A DNA stretch of 64,000 nucleotides from contig NZ_JANIJX010000010.1 in NCBI RefSeq assembly GCF_024580735.1, positions 51,057 through 115,056 of the forward strand, read 5' to 3'. Below, in pieces: positions 53,429 to 61,664 of the stretch (position 1 is the first letter of the stretch; each line of letters starts with the position of its first letter). The position numbers and the translations under genes were made by a program. Under the pieces are notes generated by a model that worked only from the letters and a program-made list of their open reading frames with translations, made no database searches and was not told where the DNA came from. The DNA is from Brevibacterium moorei. GTDB taxonomy: Bacteria; Actinomycetota; Actinomycetes; Actinomycetales; Brevibacteriaceae.

Positions 53429-53502
53429 GGCGGGGTAGCTCAGCCGGTTAGAGCGCACGACTCATAATCGTGAGGTCGGGAGTTCGAGTCTCCCCCTCGC
53501 TA
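53429..53502 (+). tRNA. tRNA-Met (CAT), elongator type
   Basis: 74 bases. Acceptor GGCGGGG pairs with CCTCGCT through two G-T pairs; the anticodon arm CACGA-CTCATAA-TCGTG gives CAT; the T arm is GGGAG-TTCGAGT-CTCCC. The base-paired first acceptor position argues against initiator tRNA. A CAT anticodon modified to lysidine (Ile) cannot be excluded by sequence alone. Confidence 0.88.
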
Positions 53503-53511
53503 CAGATTGTG

Positions 53512-53545
53512 AAGTCCCGCATCCTTAAGGATGCGGGACTTTTTT
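53512..53545 (+). terminator. Intrinsic terminator after tRNA-Met
   Basis: Perfect 13-bp stem, 53512-53524 with 53529-53541, TTAA loop, then six T in a row. The most classical terminator in the window. Confidence 0.93.
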
Positions 53546-53562
53546 CGTTTGCCCTCCGGGTT

Positions 53563-53577
53563 TACAGTGAAACTATG
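53563..53577 (+). promoter_or_regulatory. Leaderless-type -10 for the acyl-CoA synthetase gene
   Basis: TACAGT at 53563-53568, six bases, then ATG 53575. Confidence 0.5.
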
Positions 53578-55269
53578 GTATATAATCCTGGTATCTTTAG
53601 GTCGTATATCGACCATCACTTCACGTACATTGCGGGTTTCGACCGGAATGTCGCCCGCTATCACGATCGCCCCGCGCTGATCGATCCGGCAACCGGTGAG
53701 CAGTGGACTTATGCCCAACTGGGCCAACGCGTCGACCGCCTTGCCGCGGCGCTGCACGCGGCCGGGGTGGGCCGCGGCGACCGGGTGCTCTACCAGCTGT
53801 TCAACGGGCCCGAATTCGTCCTCGTCTACCTGGCGACCCAACGGCTCGGCGCGATCGACGTGCCCATCAACCACCGCCTGTCGGTGGGGGAGACCGCGTA
53901 CATCCTGCAGGACTCCACACCCCTGGTCTACCTCTACGATGAGCGCCTGGCCGCCACCGCGGAACACGCCCTGGCCCGGTGGGGCGGCCGGCCCGCCCTG
54001 GTGGCCGTCGGCACCCGGACGCCCGATACCCACGGGCGGCTGGGCCAGACGGTGGGGTTCGAACAGTTCGTCTCCGGTGCCGCTGACCTCGCGGTCCCGG
54101 CCCTGCCGGCCGACTTCAGCACGTACGAGGAGACCACCCGTCTCTACACCTCGGGTACCACCGGCATGCCCAAGGGCGTGGCGCTGCCCAGCCTGGTCGA
54201 GGTGATGAGCGCCCACGACGTCATGATGCACTTCCCGCTGGGGCCCTACGACCGGACGCTGAACATGACGCCCTGGTTCCACCGCGGTGGCCTGTACTCG
54301 GGCGGGCCCAATCCCGTGTACTATGCCGGCGGGTCCGTCGTCCCGATGCCGGACTTCGACCCGGCGCTGGCCCTGGACTGGGTCGACGAATACGACATCA
54401 CATTCCTCATCGGAGCCCCTGCCACGCTCGAGGCGATCGCCAATGAGCAGGAAGCCAGGCCGCGGCCCCTGCGCACGCTCAAGGGGATCGTGACGATGGG
54501 GGCGCCGCTGGACCGGGCCGCCGCACTGCGCTATCAGCGGCTGCTGACCCCGCGGATCTTCAACGGCTACGGGACCACCGAGACGTTCTGGAACACCTTC
54601 CTGCGCCCCGAGGACCTGCCCGAACACGCCGGGACCGCCGGCCGGGCGAGCACGGACGACGATGTGGCGGTGGTGCGCATCTACGAGGATCACCGGGCCG
54701 AACCGGATGAGCTGGTCGCCCGCGACAACACCGAATCAGGCGAGGTCATCATGCGCAGCCCCAAATCGGGCTTCGCCTATGTCAACCTGCCCGGGGTGCA
54801 GGAGGAGAAGTTCCACTCCGGCTGGCTCTACACAGGTGACATCGCGGTGTGGGACGCCGACGGATTCCTCACGATCCTGGGCCGCAAGGACGACATGATC
54901 ATCTCCGGCGGGGAGAACGTCCATCCCGTCCAGGTCGAGGAGGCGCTGGCCCGCAACCGCGGCGTGGCCGATTCGGCCGTCGTGGGCATCCCCGATCCCA
55001 CCTGGGGACAGAAGATCGTGGCCTTCGTGGTCCGCGCGCCCGCCGGAGCCCCCGGGGTCCCAGCACAGCCCGTCACCGCAGAGGACCTCGACGCCATGCT
55101 GCTGTCCGATGACAATCTGGCCGACTTCAAGCGGCCGCGCGGTTACCGGTTCGTCGACTCCCTGCCGATGACCGCCACCGGTAAGAAGGTGCACTACGAG
55201 GTCGCCCGCCTGGCGACCGAGGCCGCGGCGTCAGGGGATATCGAACTGCTGGGGTTCAGGAAGAAGTGA
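53575..55269 (+). CDS. AMP-dependent acyl-CoA synthetase/ligase
   Basis: A 564-residue ANL-superfamily ligase that activates a carboxylic acid as acyl-AMP and then acyl-CoA. Core motifs are LYTSGTTGMPKGVAL (P-loop), NGYGTTETFWNTF, YTGDIAVWDADGF and GRKDDMIISGGENVHPVQVEEAL (hinge), with the catalytic C-terminal lysine in MTATGKKVHYEV. Substrate class not clear; the neighbouring ketosynthase and HadAB-like genes point to fatty acids. ATG 53575 fits the -10; an upstream extension of the frame runs into tRNA-Met and is rejected. Its stop lies just before the ketosynthase gene. Confidence 0.9.
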   Translation: MVYNPGIFRSYIDHHFTYIAGFDRNVARYHDRPALIDPATGEQWTYAQLGQRVDRLAAALHAAGVGRGDRVLYQLFNGPEFVLVYLATQRLGAIDVPINHRLSVGETAYILQDSTPLVYLYDERLAATAEHALARWGGRPALVAVGTRTPDTHGRLGQTVGFEQFVSGAADLAVPALPADFSTYEETTRLYTSGTTGMPKGVALPSLVEVMSAHDVMMHFPLGPYDRTLNMTPWFHRGGLYSGGPNPVYYAGGSVVPMPDFDPALALDWVDEYDITFLIGAPATLEAIANEQEARPRPLRTLKGIVTMGAPLDRAAALRYQRLLTPRIFNGYGTTETFWNTFLRPEDLPEHAGTAGRASTDDDVAVVRIYEDHRAEPDELVARDNTESGEVIMRSPKSGFAYVNLPGVQEEKFHSGWLYTGDIAVWDADGFLTILGRKDDMIISGGENVHPVQVEEALARNRGVADSAVVGIPDPTWGQKIVAFVVRAPAGAPGVPAQPVTAEDLDAMLLSDDNLADFKRPRGYRFVDSLPMTATGKKVHYEVARLATEAAASGDIELLGFRKK

Positions 55270-55283
55270 GGGGGATGGAGCGA

Positions 55284-56528
55284 ATGGACGACGAGGACAT
55301 CGTCATCACCGGGATCGGCGCGCTGACCCCGGTCGGAAACACCGCAGCGGACACCTGGAGTGCCCTGCTGGCCGGAACCAGCGGGGTCGGGCCGATCACG
55401 CACTTCGACGCCTCCCGGCTGGGCACCCGGATCGCTGCCGAGGTCAAGGGGTTCGATCCCGCGGAGCACCTGAGCGTGAAGAACCTCAAGCGGACTTCGC
55501 GCGCCACCCAGCTGGCGGTTGTCGCGGCACGGCAGGCACTGGCCGATGCCGGCCTGGACGCAGGTGTCGACTTGGGCGACGGAATGGCCGCGGGGGCGAT
55601 CGTCAACAGCGCCGTCGCCGGCTTCCCGGAGATCCAGCGGGCCACCGAGGACCTGCACAGTGGTGGGCCCAGGGCCGTCAGCCCGATGTTCGTGCCCGCG
55701 GGGCTGACGAATATGCCGGCCTGCCAGATCGCCATGGACCTGGGCCTGCACGGTCCGGTCAACGCCAGTGCACTGGCCTGTGCCTCGGGCAACTACGCGT
55801 TGCTCGAAGCCGCCCACCACCTGCGCACAGGCGCCGCCGAGGTGATGCTGGCCGGCGGGACCGACGCCTCGATCACGGAGCCGATGTTCGCCGGTTTGGG
55901 CGCTATGCGGGCACTGAGCCCCGGTGTGGGCGACCCCGCGGAGGTCTCGCGGCCCTTCGACGCCGAGCGGACCGGCTTCGTCTTCGGCGAGGGCGCGGTT
56001 CTCTTCGTGCTCGAACGTGCCTCCCATGCCAGGGCGCGGGGCGCACGGCCCTATGCGCGCGTGCTGGGCGGAGCCCTGACCTCGGACGGGTTCCACGTCG
56101 TGGCGCCCGAACCGAGTGGCCGGTACGCGGCCGCCGCGATCTCCCGGTGCCTTGATGCATCCCGTCTGGCACCGGCCGACGTCGACCTGGTGGTGGCGCA
56201 CGGGACCTCGACCAAGGCCAATGACCGCACGGAGACGGCGGCGCTCCACACCGCCCTCGGTGAGGCGGCCGGCGGGGTGCCGGTCAGTGCGCCGAAGTCC
56301 ATGACCGGCCACCTGATCGGAGCGGCCGGCGCCCTGGCCGCGCTGGTGTGCATCATGGCGATCCGTGAGTCCCTGGTGCCCCCGACGATCAACTACCGGA
56401 CCCCGGATCCGGAATGCGATCTGGACTATGTGCCCAATACCGCGCGCAATCTGCCGGTGCGCACGGCCGTGACCAATGCCTTCGGGTTCGGCGGACAGAA
56501 CTGCGTGACCGCCTTCGGCGCGGTTTAG
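55284..56528 (+). CDS. Beta-ketoacyl-ACP synthase (KAS I/II type)
   Basis: A 414-residue thiolase-fold condensing enzyme. The catalytic triad is Cys166 in ALACASGNYALLEAA, His in VVAHGTSTKANDRTE and His in SAPKSMTGHLIGAAGA, the C-H-H set of elongating KAS I/II enzymes. The conserved NAFGFGGQN glycine-rich end is present. FabF-like length with no ACP or other domain. It follows the acyl-CoA synthetase gene by 14 bases, so the two probably form one unit. GGGGGATGGAG stands before ATG 55284; ATG 55275 is an alternative. It may extend activated acyl chains, product unknown. Confidence 0.9.
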   Translation: MDDEDIVITGIGALTPVGNTAADTWSALLAGTSGVGPITHFDASRLGTRIAAEVKGFDPAEHLSVKNLKRTSRATQLAVVAARQALADAGLDAGVDLGDGMAAGAIVNSAVAGFPEIQRATEDLHSGGPRAVSPMFVPAGLTNMPACQIAMDLGLHGPVNASALACASGNYALLEAAHHLRTGAAEVMLAGGTDASITEPMFAGLGAMRALSPGVGDPAEVSRPFDAERTGFVFGEGAVLFVLERASHARARGARPYARVLGGALTSDGFHVVAPEPSGRYAAAAISRCLDASRLAPADVDLVVAHGTSTKANDRTETAALHTALGEAAGGVPVSAPKSMTGHLIGAAGALAALVCIMAIRESLVPPTINYRTPDPECDLDYVPNTARNLPVRTAVTNAFGFGGQNCVTAFGAV

Positions 56529-56565
56529 GCGGGGCCGCTGACGCCGTGTGGGCGGGCCGAGCCGG

Positions 56566-56580
56566 TACCGTGGTGTCATG
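56566..56580 (+). promoter_or_regulatory. Leaderless-type -10 for mtr
   Basis: TACCGT at 56566-56571, six bases, then ATG 56578. Confidence 0.45.
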
Positions 56581-58071
56581 GCTTACGAAGATCGGCTCAC
56601 AGCGGACCAGCACTTCGACATCGCGCTCATCGGTTCGGGCTCTGGCAATTCGCTGCCCGGACCGGAGTTCGCGGACAAGACGATCGTCTACATCGACCGC
56701 GGGGTCGGCCCCGACCGGGTGTTCGGCGGGACCTGCCTGAACCTGGGCTGCGTTCCCTCGAAGATGTTCGTCCACACCGCAGACGTCGCGGCGACCCCGG
56801 CGGGCGCCGCGCGGTTGGGCCTCGCGGAGACCCTGGACGCGGTGGACTGGCCGGCGATCCGCGAGCGCGTCTTCGGTCGCATCGACCCGATCACAGCCGG
56901 CGGCCTGGACTACCGGGAGAACCACCCGGACAATGCGAACCTGACCCTGCTGCGTGGCACCGCGCGCCTGGCGGGGAGCGCCGCTGTGGGCGCGCCGGCC
57001 GCTTCGGCCACGGCGCCCTTTGTCCTGCAGGTGGCGCTGAACGACGGCGGTTCTCGCACGGTGAGTGCCGAGCAGGTGGTGTTGGCCGCCGGCTCGCGGC
57101 CGGCCGTTCCCGACATCCCCGGGCTGCGCGCGGCCGGGCCGTTGACCTCGGACACGATCATGCGCATCGATGAACTGCCGGAGAGTCTGCTGATTCTGGG
57201 CTCGGGCGTGATCGCCGTGGAGATGGCGCACATCTTCGGATCGCTGGGCGTCGAGGTGACCCTGGTGGCGCGCTCGGGCCGGCTGCTGCGGCAGCTGGAC
57301 GAGGACGTCTCGGCAACTGCCACGGACGCTCTGGCGCACAGGTTTCACGTGGAACCGAACCTGCATACGACACGGGTCGAGCGGACTGGTGCGGGGATTC
57401 GGCTGGTGGGTGAGCGCGCCGGCGGGGAAGTCGTCTTGCAGGCGGCCGAACTGCTTGTGGCCACCGGGCGCACGCCCAATGCGGATCTGCTGGGTGCCGC
57501 CGAGGCCGGCCTCGACGTGCGCGCCGACGGCACGGTGGCCACCGACGAGTACCTGCGGGTGACCTCGGGCGGGTCCGTGGTTCCCGGCCTGTGGGCCCTG
57601 GGAGATGTGACCGACGGCAATCAGCTCAAACACGTCGCCAACCATCAACTGCGCTGTGTCAAGCACAATATGCTGCATCCCGATGAGCCGCGCAGCGCCT
57701 TCACGATGCCGGTGCCGCTGGGTGTGTTCACCGATCCACAGATCGCCTGCGTGGGGTTGACGGAGGCACAGGCGCAGGATCGGGCCGGCGATACCGGACT
57801 GGATGTGCGGGTCGGTCTGCAGTACTACAAGGACATCGCATATGGGTGGGCGATGGGGGACCCCGCCGGCTTCGCGAAGATCGTGGCCGATGAGATGGGC
57901 ACCATCCTGGGCGCGCACATCATCGGCCCCGAGGCCACGACCCTGATCCAACCGCTGATCCAGGCCATGAGCACGGGGCAGCGCGCCCAGGATGTGGCGC
58001 GGACCCAGTACTGGATCCATCCGGCGATGCCGGAACTGGTGGAGAACGCACTGCTGCAGTTGCTCGACTAG
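56578..58071 (+). CDS. mtr: Mycothione reductase
   Basis: A 497-residue FAD/NAD(P)H disulfide oxidoreductase that keeps mycothiol, the actinobacterial substitute for glutathione, reduced. IALIGSGSGNSLPGPEF at the FAD site is the mycothione-reductase form of the usual GxGxxG motif. The redox pair is Cys53 and Cys58 in GGTCLNLGCVPSKM, and the C-terminal YWIHPAMPELVENAL holds the active-site His-Glu pair. LGSGVIAVEMAHIFGSLG is the NAD(P)H fold. A spacer rich in Ala/Gly is inserted near residue 135. ATG 56578 fits the -10. Confidence 0.92.
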   Translation: MAYEDRLTADQHFDIALIGSGSGNSLPGPEFADKTIVYIDRGVGPDRVFGGTCLNLGCVPSKMFVHTADVAATPAGAARLGLAETLDAVDWPAIRERVFGRIDPITAGGLDYRENHPDNANLTLLRGTARLAGSAAVGAPAASATAPFVLQVALNDGGSRTVSAEQVVLAAGSRPAVPDIPGLRAAGPLTSDTIMRIDELPESLLILGSGVIAVEMAHIFGSLGVEVTLVARSGRLLRQLDEDVSATATDALAHRFHVEPNLHTTRVERTGAGIRLVGERAGGEVVLQAAELLVATGRTPNADLLGAAEAGLDVRADGTVATDEYLRVTSGGSVVPGLWALGDVTDGNQLKHVANHQLRCVKHNMLHPDEPRSAFTMPVPLGVFTDPQIACVGLTEAQAQDRAGDTGLDVRVGLQYYKDIAYGWAMGDPAGFAKIVADEMGTILGAHIIGPEATTLIQPLIQAMSTGQRAQDVARTQYWIHPAMPELVENALLQLLD

Positions 58072-58084
58072 CCTTAGGTGCATG
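58069..58084 (+). promoter_or_regulatory. Leaderless-type -10 for the XRE-TetR gene
   Basis: TAGCCT at 58069-58074 overlaps the mtr stop; seven bases, then ATG 58082. Confidence 0.4.
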
Positions 58085-58906
58085 AGCACCGAAACCCCCG
58101 CCAGCCTGGGCGCGCGCATCCGTGGAGCCAGGAGGGCCTCGGGCCTGACCCTGGATCAGCTGTCAGGGCGCCTGGGCCTGTCGTCAGCGACCCTGTCCCT
58201 GGTCGAACGCGACCGGGTCGGCGTGACGAGCCAGCGGCTGGCCGCGATCGCCGAGGTCCTCGGGACGACCCCGGCGGCACTGGAGGCCGGATCCGGGGCC
58301 GAGGCCGCGGAAACCGGTGAGGAGGCCGACGGGGGCACCCGCTCGTTGGTCATGCAGGCGGCGGTGAAGTGCATTGTGCAGTGGGGCTATCACGGCACGT
58401 CCATGCGCCAGATCGCTCAGACCGGTGAGGTCAGCGTGGCCGGGGTCTACCACTACTTCGATTCGAAGCAGGCGATTCTGGCCGCGATCAGCTCGTACAC
58501 CATGGTCAAGCTGCTGCGGCAGATGGAGGTGACATCTGCCCGGTGCGCGGGGGAGGACCCCGTCATCAGGTTCCATGCGCTGGTCAAGACCATGGCGCTG
58601 TTCCACATCGAGGAGCGCGACATCGCGTTCATCGGCGCCAGTGAGCGGCGCAGCCTGGAGGAACCAGCCGCCTCGCAGAGCCTCAAGCGGCGCAGGCGGG
58701 CGCAGAGCATGCTGGACGTGGAGGCCGGACTGGCCGCCGCCCGCGGGGAGTTCCGCACACCACACGTGAAGTTCGCGGGTCGGGTGGTGTCGAATATGTG
58801 CACCTCCCTGGCCCAGTGGGTCAAGCCGGGGCAGGGTCTCAGCGCCGACGAGGCCGCTGGGCAGGTCGCCGACTACGCCCTCGAGGTGATGCGCGGGCCG
58901 CGGTAG
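58082..58906 (+). CDS. XRE-HTH / TetR hybrid transcriptional regulator
   Basis: A 274-residue protein with two different DNA-binding domains in a row. Residues about 7-62 are an XRE/Cro-type helix-turn-helix (LGARIRGARRASGLTLDQLS, ATLSLVERDRVGVTSQRL). Residues about 83-135 are a TetR_N domain (AAVKCIVQWGYHGTSMRQIA, VSVAGVYHYFDSKQAILAAI), followed by a helical ligand-binding C-terminus. TetR proteins linked to fatty acid genes often bind acyl-CoA; given the neighbours, an acyl-CoA or lipid ligand is a fair guess, not shown. It stands between mtr and the HadAB-like pair. Confidence 0.88.
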   Translation: MSTETPASLGARIRGARRASGLTLDQLSGRLGLSSATLSLVERDRVGVTSQRLAAIAEVLGTTPAALEAGSGAEAAETGEEADGGTRSLVMQAAVKCIVQWGYHGTSMRQIAQTGEVSVAGVYHYFDSKQAILAAISSYTMVKLLRQMEVTSARCAGEDPVIRFHALVKTMALFHIEERDIAFIGASERRSLEEPAASQSLKRRRRAQSMLDVEAGLAAARGEFRTPHVKFAGRVVSNMCTSLAQWVKPGQGLSADEAAGQVADYALEVMRGPR

Positions 58907-58931
58907 TTCAGAGGACGTCAGGGCTCCCCGG

Positions 58932-58968
58932 TAGACTTCTGCGGTAGTAGACCAACCGATCAGGAGGG
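58932..58968 (+). promoter_or_regulatory. Promoter and ribosome site for the HadA-like gene
   Basis: TAGACT near 58932-58937 with a leader of about 30 bases and a strong AGGAGGG at about 58962-58968, in contrast to its leaderless neighbours. Confidence 0.45.
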
Positions 58969-58972
58969 ACTC

Positions 58973-59422
58973 ATGGGAGTCAATACCGACCTGGAGGGCG
59001 CCAGCTTCGCAGCACCTGCGCCCTACCGTGTTTCGGCTGAGGCGATCGCGGCCTTCGCCGCCGCCACCAAGGCCACGCATCCCGCCCACACGGACCGTGG
59101 GGCGGCCCGCGCACTGGGGTATCCGGACCTCGTCGCCCCGCCCACCTTCGCGGTGGTCCCGTCCCAACGGGCGGAGGGACTCTACATCTCCTCCCCGGAA
59201 TCCGGCATCGACTTCGACCGGGTGGTCCACGGACAGGAACAGTTCACCTACGTACGCCCGATCGTCGCAGGTGACGAACTCGACGCGGTCTGCCACGTCG
59301 ACGGCATCCGGGTCGCCGGTGGCAATGCGATGATCACCACCCGCACCGAACTGAGCAGCCAGGGCGAACCCGTGGTCACCGTGACCTCGATGATCGTCGT
59401 GAGGGGAGACGACAATGCCTGA
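58973..59422 (+). CDS. MaoC-like dehydratase subunit, HadA/HadC (UPF0336) type
   Basis: A 149-residue hot-dog-fold protein of the FAS1-like/MaoC N-terminal dehydratase group. VSAEAIAAFAAATKATHPAHT is the usual start, LVAPPTFAVVP follows, then a double-hotdog core (FTYVRPIVAGDEL, TEVTSM-like end). It lacks the R-hydratase His/Asp pair and probably forms a heterodimer with the next protein, as HadA does with HadB in mycobacteria, dehydrating 3-hydroxyacyl-ACP or -CoA. Overlaps the next gene by eight bases. Confidence 0.86.
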   Translation: MGVNTDLEGASFAAPAPYRVSAEAIAAFAAATKATHPAHTDRGAARALGYPDLVAPPTFAVVPSQRAEGLYISSPESGIDFDRVVHGQEQFTYVRPIVAGDELDAVCHVDGIRVAGGNAMITTRTELSSQGEPVVTVTSMIVVRGDDNA

Positions 59423-59909
59423 AACCACCATTGCGAACAACGCGCCCGCCGGCCCCGCCGCCGCGGACCTGAGCGTGGGCGAAGTCGTGCTCGAACGCAC
59501 CATCGGCTTCTCCCGGGCGGACCTGGTCCGCTACGCCGGCGCCTCCGGGGACTTCAACTACATCCACTGGAACGAACGCTTCGCCCGCGAGGTCGGCCTG
59601 CCCAATGTGATCGCCCACGGCATGCTGACGATGGCCACCGTCGTCTCCCCGATCGTGCAATGGCTGGGCGATCCCGGCGCGGTGCTGGACTACCGTACCC
59701 GCTTCACCTCGCCGGTCGTCGTGCCCGACGCGGCCTCCGGGGTGCCCGAGGAACCCACCGCCTTCGTCAACATCGTCGCCAAGGTCGGCGCCCTGGACCC
59801 GGAGGCCGGAACCGCACGGATCGACGTGACGGCCACTCTGCCCGCGGATGGCGAGGCCAAGCCCGTGTCCGTGCTGGGCCGGACCCAGGTCAAGGTCGCC
59901 CTGCGATGA
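59415..59909 (+). CDS. MaoC-like dehydratase subunit, HadB type (catalytic)
   Basis: A 164-residue hot-dog protein carrying the hydratase-2 catalytic motif: YAGASGDFNYIHWNERFA with Asp and His, and VIAHGMLTMATV, which match (R)-hydratase HadB. It should supply the active site for the upstream HadA-type partner. The pair upstream of murB is a conserved actinobacterial arrangement. A Pro/Ala insert of a few residues (VVVPDAASGVPEEP) lies in the second half. The stop overlaps murB by four bases. Confidence 0.9.
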   Translation: MPETTIANNAPAGPAAADLSVGEVVLERTIGFSRADLVRYAGASGDFNYIHWNERFAREVGLPNVIAHGMLTMATVVSPIVQWLGDPGAVLDYRTRFTSPVVVPDAASGVPEEPTAFVNIVAKVGALDPEAGTARIDVTATLPADGEAKPVSVLGRTQVKVALR

Positions 59910-61063
59910 CCGGGGATCGTCCGGCGCCGGGCACCTCTTCGACGGGGGGAACGGCTGCGGTCCCGGGGACTCTGGCAGAACTCACCACCTTCCACCTGGG
60001 CGGACCGCTGCCGGACTTGACGGTGGCCCACACGGCGGAGGACCTGGCGGACTTCGGGCGGGCCCATCCGCTGGACCCCTCTGCCCACGGTGATCCGGCC
60101 GTGCTGTTCATCGGCGGCGGATCGAACATCCTGGCAGGAGACTCCGGCTTCGCCGGCCCCGCCTGCCTGGTCGCGACCCGCGGCATCCAGGAGTCCGCAC
60201 ACGGGACCCGGACACTGGTGACCGCCCAGGCCGGCGAGGTCTGGGACGAGTTCGTCGCCTGGACCCTGGACCACGGTCTCAGCGGTCTCGAGGCCCTGTC
60301 CGGCATCCCCGGTACCGTGGGCGCGGCACCCGTGCAGAACATCGGAGCCTATGGGTGCGAGGTCGCCGAACTGATCGAATCGGTGCGCGTCTTCGACCGG
60401 GTGGCCGGCCAGGCACAGCGGCTGCCGGCGGAGCGCCTGCAGTTCTCCTACCGCAACTCACTGCTCAAACGGGCCGCCGCGGAATTCGGCGAGCCCCGCT
60501 ACATCGTGCTGGAGGTGTGCTTCGCTCTGGAGCGGGGTCGGGAATCGGCGCCGGTGCGCTACGGGCAGCTGGCGGCCGAACTCGAAGTGGCGATCGGGCA
60601 GACGGCGGACCCGGCCGCGGTGCGCACCGCCGTGCTGCACCTGCGCGCCTCCAAGGGAATGGTGCTGGACCCGGCCGATCACGACACCTGGTCGGCCGGC
60701 TCGTTCTTCACCAATCCGATCGTCGCGCGCGACTTCGTCCTGCCCGACGGTGCCCCGTCCTATCCCGTCCACGACCCTCTGACCGGGGTGGTGGATCCGC
60801 AGGTGCAGAAGACCTCGGCGGCCTGGCTGATCGACCATGCGGGCTTCGCCAAGGGGTATGGACTGCCCCGCGCCGATGGCAGGCCCCCCGTCGCGAGCCT
60901 GTCGACCAAGCACACGCTGGCCCTGACGAACCGAGGCGCGGCGCGCACCGCCGACCTGTTGGAGCTGGCGCGCCGGATCCAAGCCGGCGTGCACGAGCGC
61001 TTCGGGATCGTGCTGGTTCCCGAACCGAATCTGGTCGGCTGCTCCCTGGACTCGGGGGAGTAG
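59906..61063 (+). CDS. murB: UDP-N-acetylenolpyruvoylglucosamine reductase
   Basis: A 385-residue FAD enzyme that reduces UDP-GlcNAc-enolpyruvate to UDP-MurNAc in peptidoglycan synthesis. FAD-binding segments are FIGGGSNILAGD and GLSGLEALSGIPGTVGAAPVQNIGAYG; catalytic residues are the Arg in SYRNSLLK, Ser in SAGSFFTNPIV and Glu in VPEPNLVG. The long insert typical of type I MurB is present. ATG 59906 overlaps the preceding stop by four bases; a longer open frame starts inside the HadB-type gene and is rejected. Confidence 0.94.
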   Translation: MTGDRPAPGTSSTGGTAAVPGTLAELTTFHLGGPLPDLTVAHTAEDLADFGRAHPLDPSAHGDPAVLFIGGGSNILAGDSGFAGPACLVATRGIQESAHGTRTLVTAQAGEVWDEFVAWTLDHGLSGLEALSGIPGTVGAAPVQNIGAYGCEVAELIESVRVFDRVAGQAQRLPAERLQFSYRNSLLKRAAAEFGEPRYIVLEVCFALERGRESAPVRYGQLAAELEVAIGQTADPAAVRTAVLHLRASKGMVLDPADHDTWSAGSFFTNPIVARDFVLPDGAPSYPVHDPLTGVVDPQVQKTSAAWLIDHAGFAKGYGLPRADGRPPVASLSTKHTLALTNRGAARTADLLELARRIQAGVHERFGIVLVPEPNLVGCSLDSGE

Positions 61064-61127
61064 CCGGGCCGCCGGCCGGAATCCGCCGGTGCGCACAGCG
61101 CTGTGGTCAGGGCCACCTCGGCCCTGG

Positions 61128-61157
61128 TTCGACGTCGTGCCGAAAAGCCTGTATGCT
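61128..61157 (+). promoter_or_regulatory. Promoter upstream of tRNA-Trp
   Basis: TTCGAC at 61128-61133 and TATGCT at 61152-61157, 18 bases apart. It probably transcribes tRNA-Trp, secE and nusG. Confidence 0.5.
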
Positions 61158-61244
61158 TGAAAACCGTTGGCCCGCTGCGGGGATGCCCGAAAGGGGATTG
61201 TCGGGGCCGACGGTGAGCAGTCACCGACACGTCGAATGGCGTGA

Positions 61245-61317
61245 AGGGGCGTGGCGCAATTGGTAGCGCAACGGTCTCCAAAACCGTAGGTTGCAGGTTC
61301 GAGTCCTGTCGCCCCTG
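61245..61317 (+). tRNA. tRNA-Trp (CCA)
   Basis: 73 bases. Acceptor AGGGGCG pairs with CGCCCCT; the anticodon arm ACGGT-CTCCAAA-ACCGT gives anticodon CCA; the T arm contains CAGGTTCGAGTCCTG. Discriminator G, with no encoded CCA. Its position before secE is typical of actinobacteria. Confidence 0.95.
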
Positions 61318-61359
61318 CTCAACCGACTCAATGCAGTTCGAACGATCTAGTGAGGTCCC

Positions 61360-61626
61360 GTGGCCGATTCCGCACATGCATCGGAAGTCAGTATGCCCGA
61401 TGATAAGCGCCGCGGATTCTTCGGCCGGATCATCCAGTTCTTCAAAGAGGTTTTCGCCGAACTGAAGAAGGTCATTACCCCGACCCGCAAGCAGCTGCTC
61501 AACTACTTCCTCGTGGTACTGGCATTCGTCGTCTTCATGATGTTGTTGGTCACCGTGCTGGATTTCGTCTTCGGTAAGCTGGCGGGCACAGTGTTCGGCG
61601 GCGAGCCGATCTGGCCGCTGTTCTAA
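61360..61626 (+). CDS. secE: Preprotein translocase subunit SecE
   Basis: An 88-residue single-spanning subunit that clamps SecY. Amphipathic helix FGRIIQFFKEVFAELKKV, the conserved PTRKQLLNY, then the transmembrane helix YFLVVLAFVVFMMLLVTVL. GTG 61360 follows GTGAGG; an in-frame ATG 12 codons later is also possible. Between tRNA-Trp and nusG, the standard order. Confidence 0.93.
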   Translation: MADSAHASEVSMPDDKRRGFFGRIIQFFKEVFAELKKVITPTRKQLLNYFLVVLAFVVFMMLLVTVLDFVFGKLAGTVFGGEPIWPLF

Positions 61627-61664
61627 GCCGAGCGCGGCCACTCAACTCATAACAAGGAGATTTG

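Noticed and set aside
53470..53574. Acyl-CoA synthetase starting inside tRNA-Met
   Set aside because: That frame crosses the tRNA and its terminator; ATG 53575 is six bases from a -10.
59660..59905. Upstream extension of the murB frame
   Set aside because: It runs inside the HadB-type gene in another frame; ATG 59906 with a four-base overlap is the normal coupled start.
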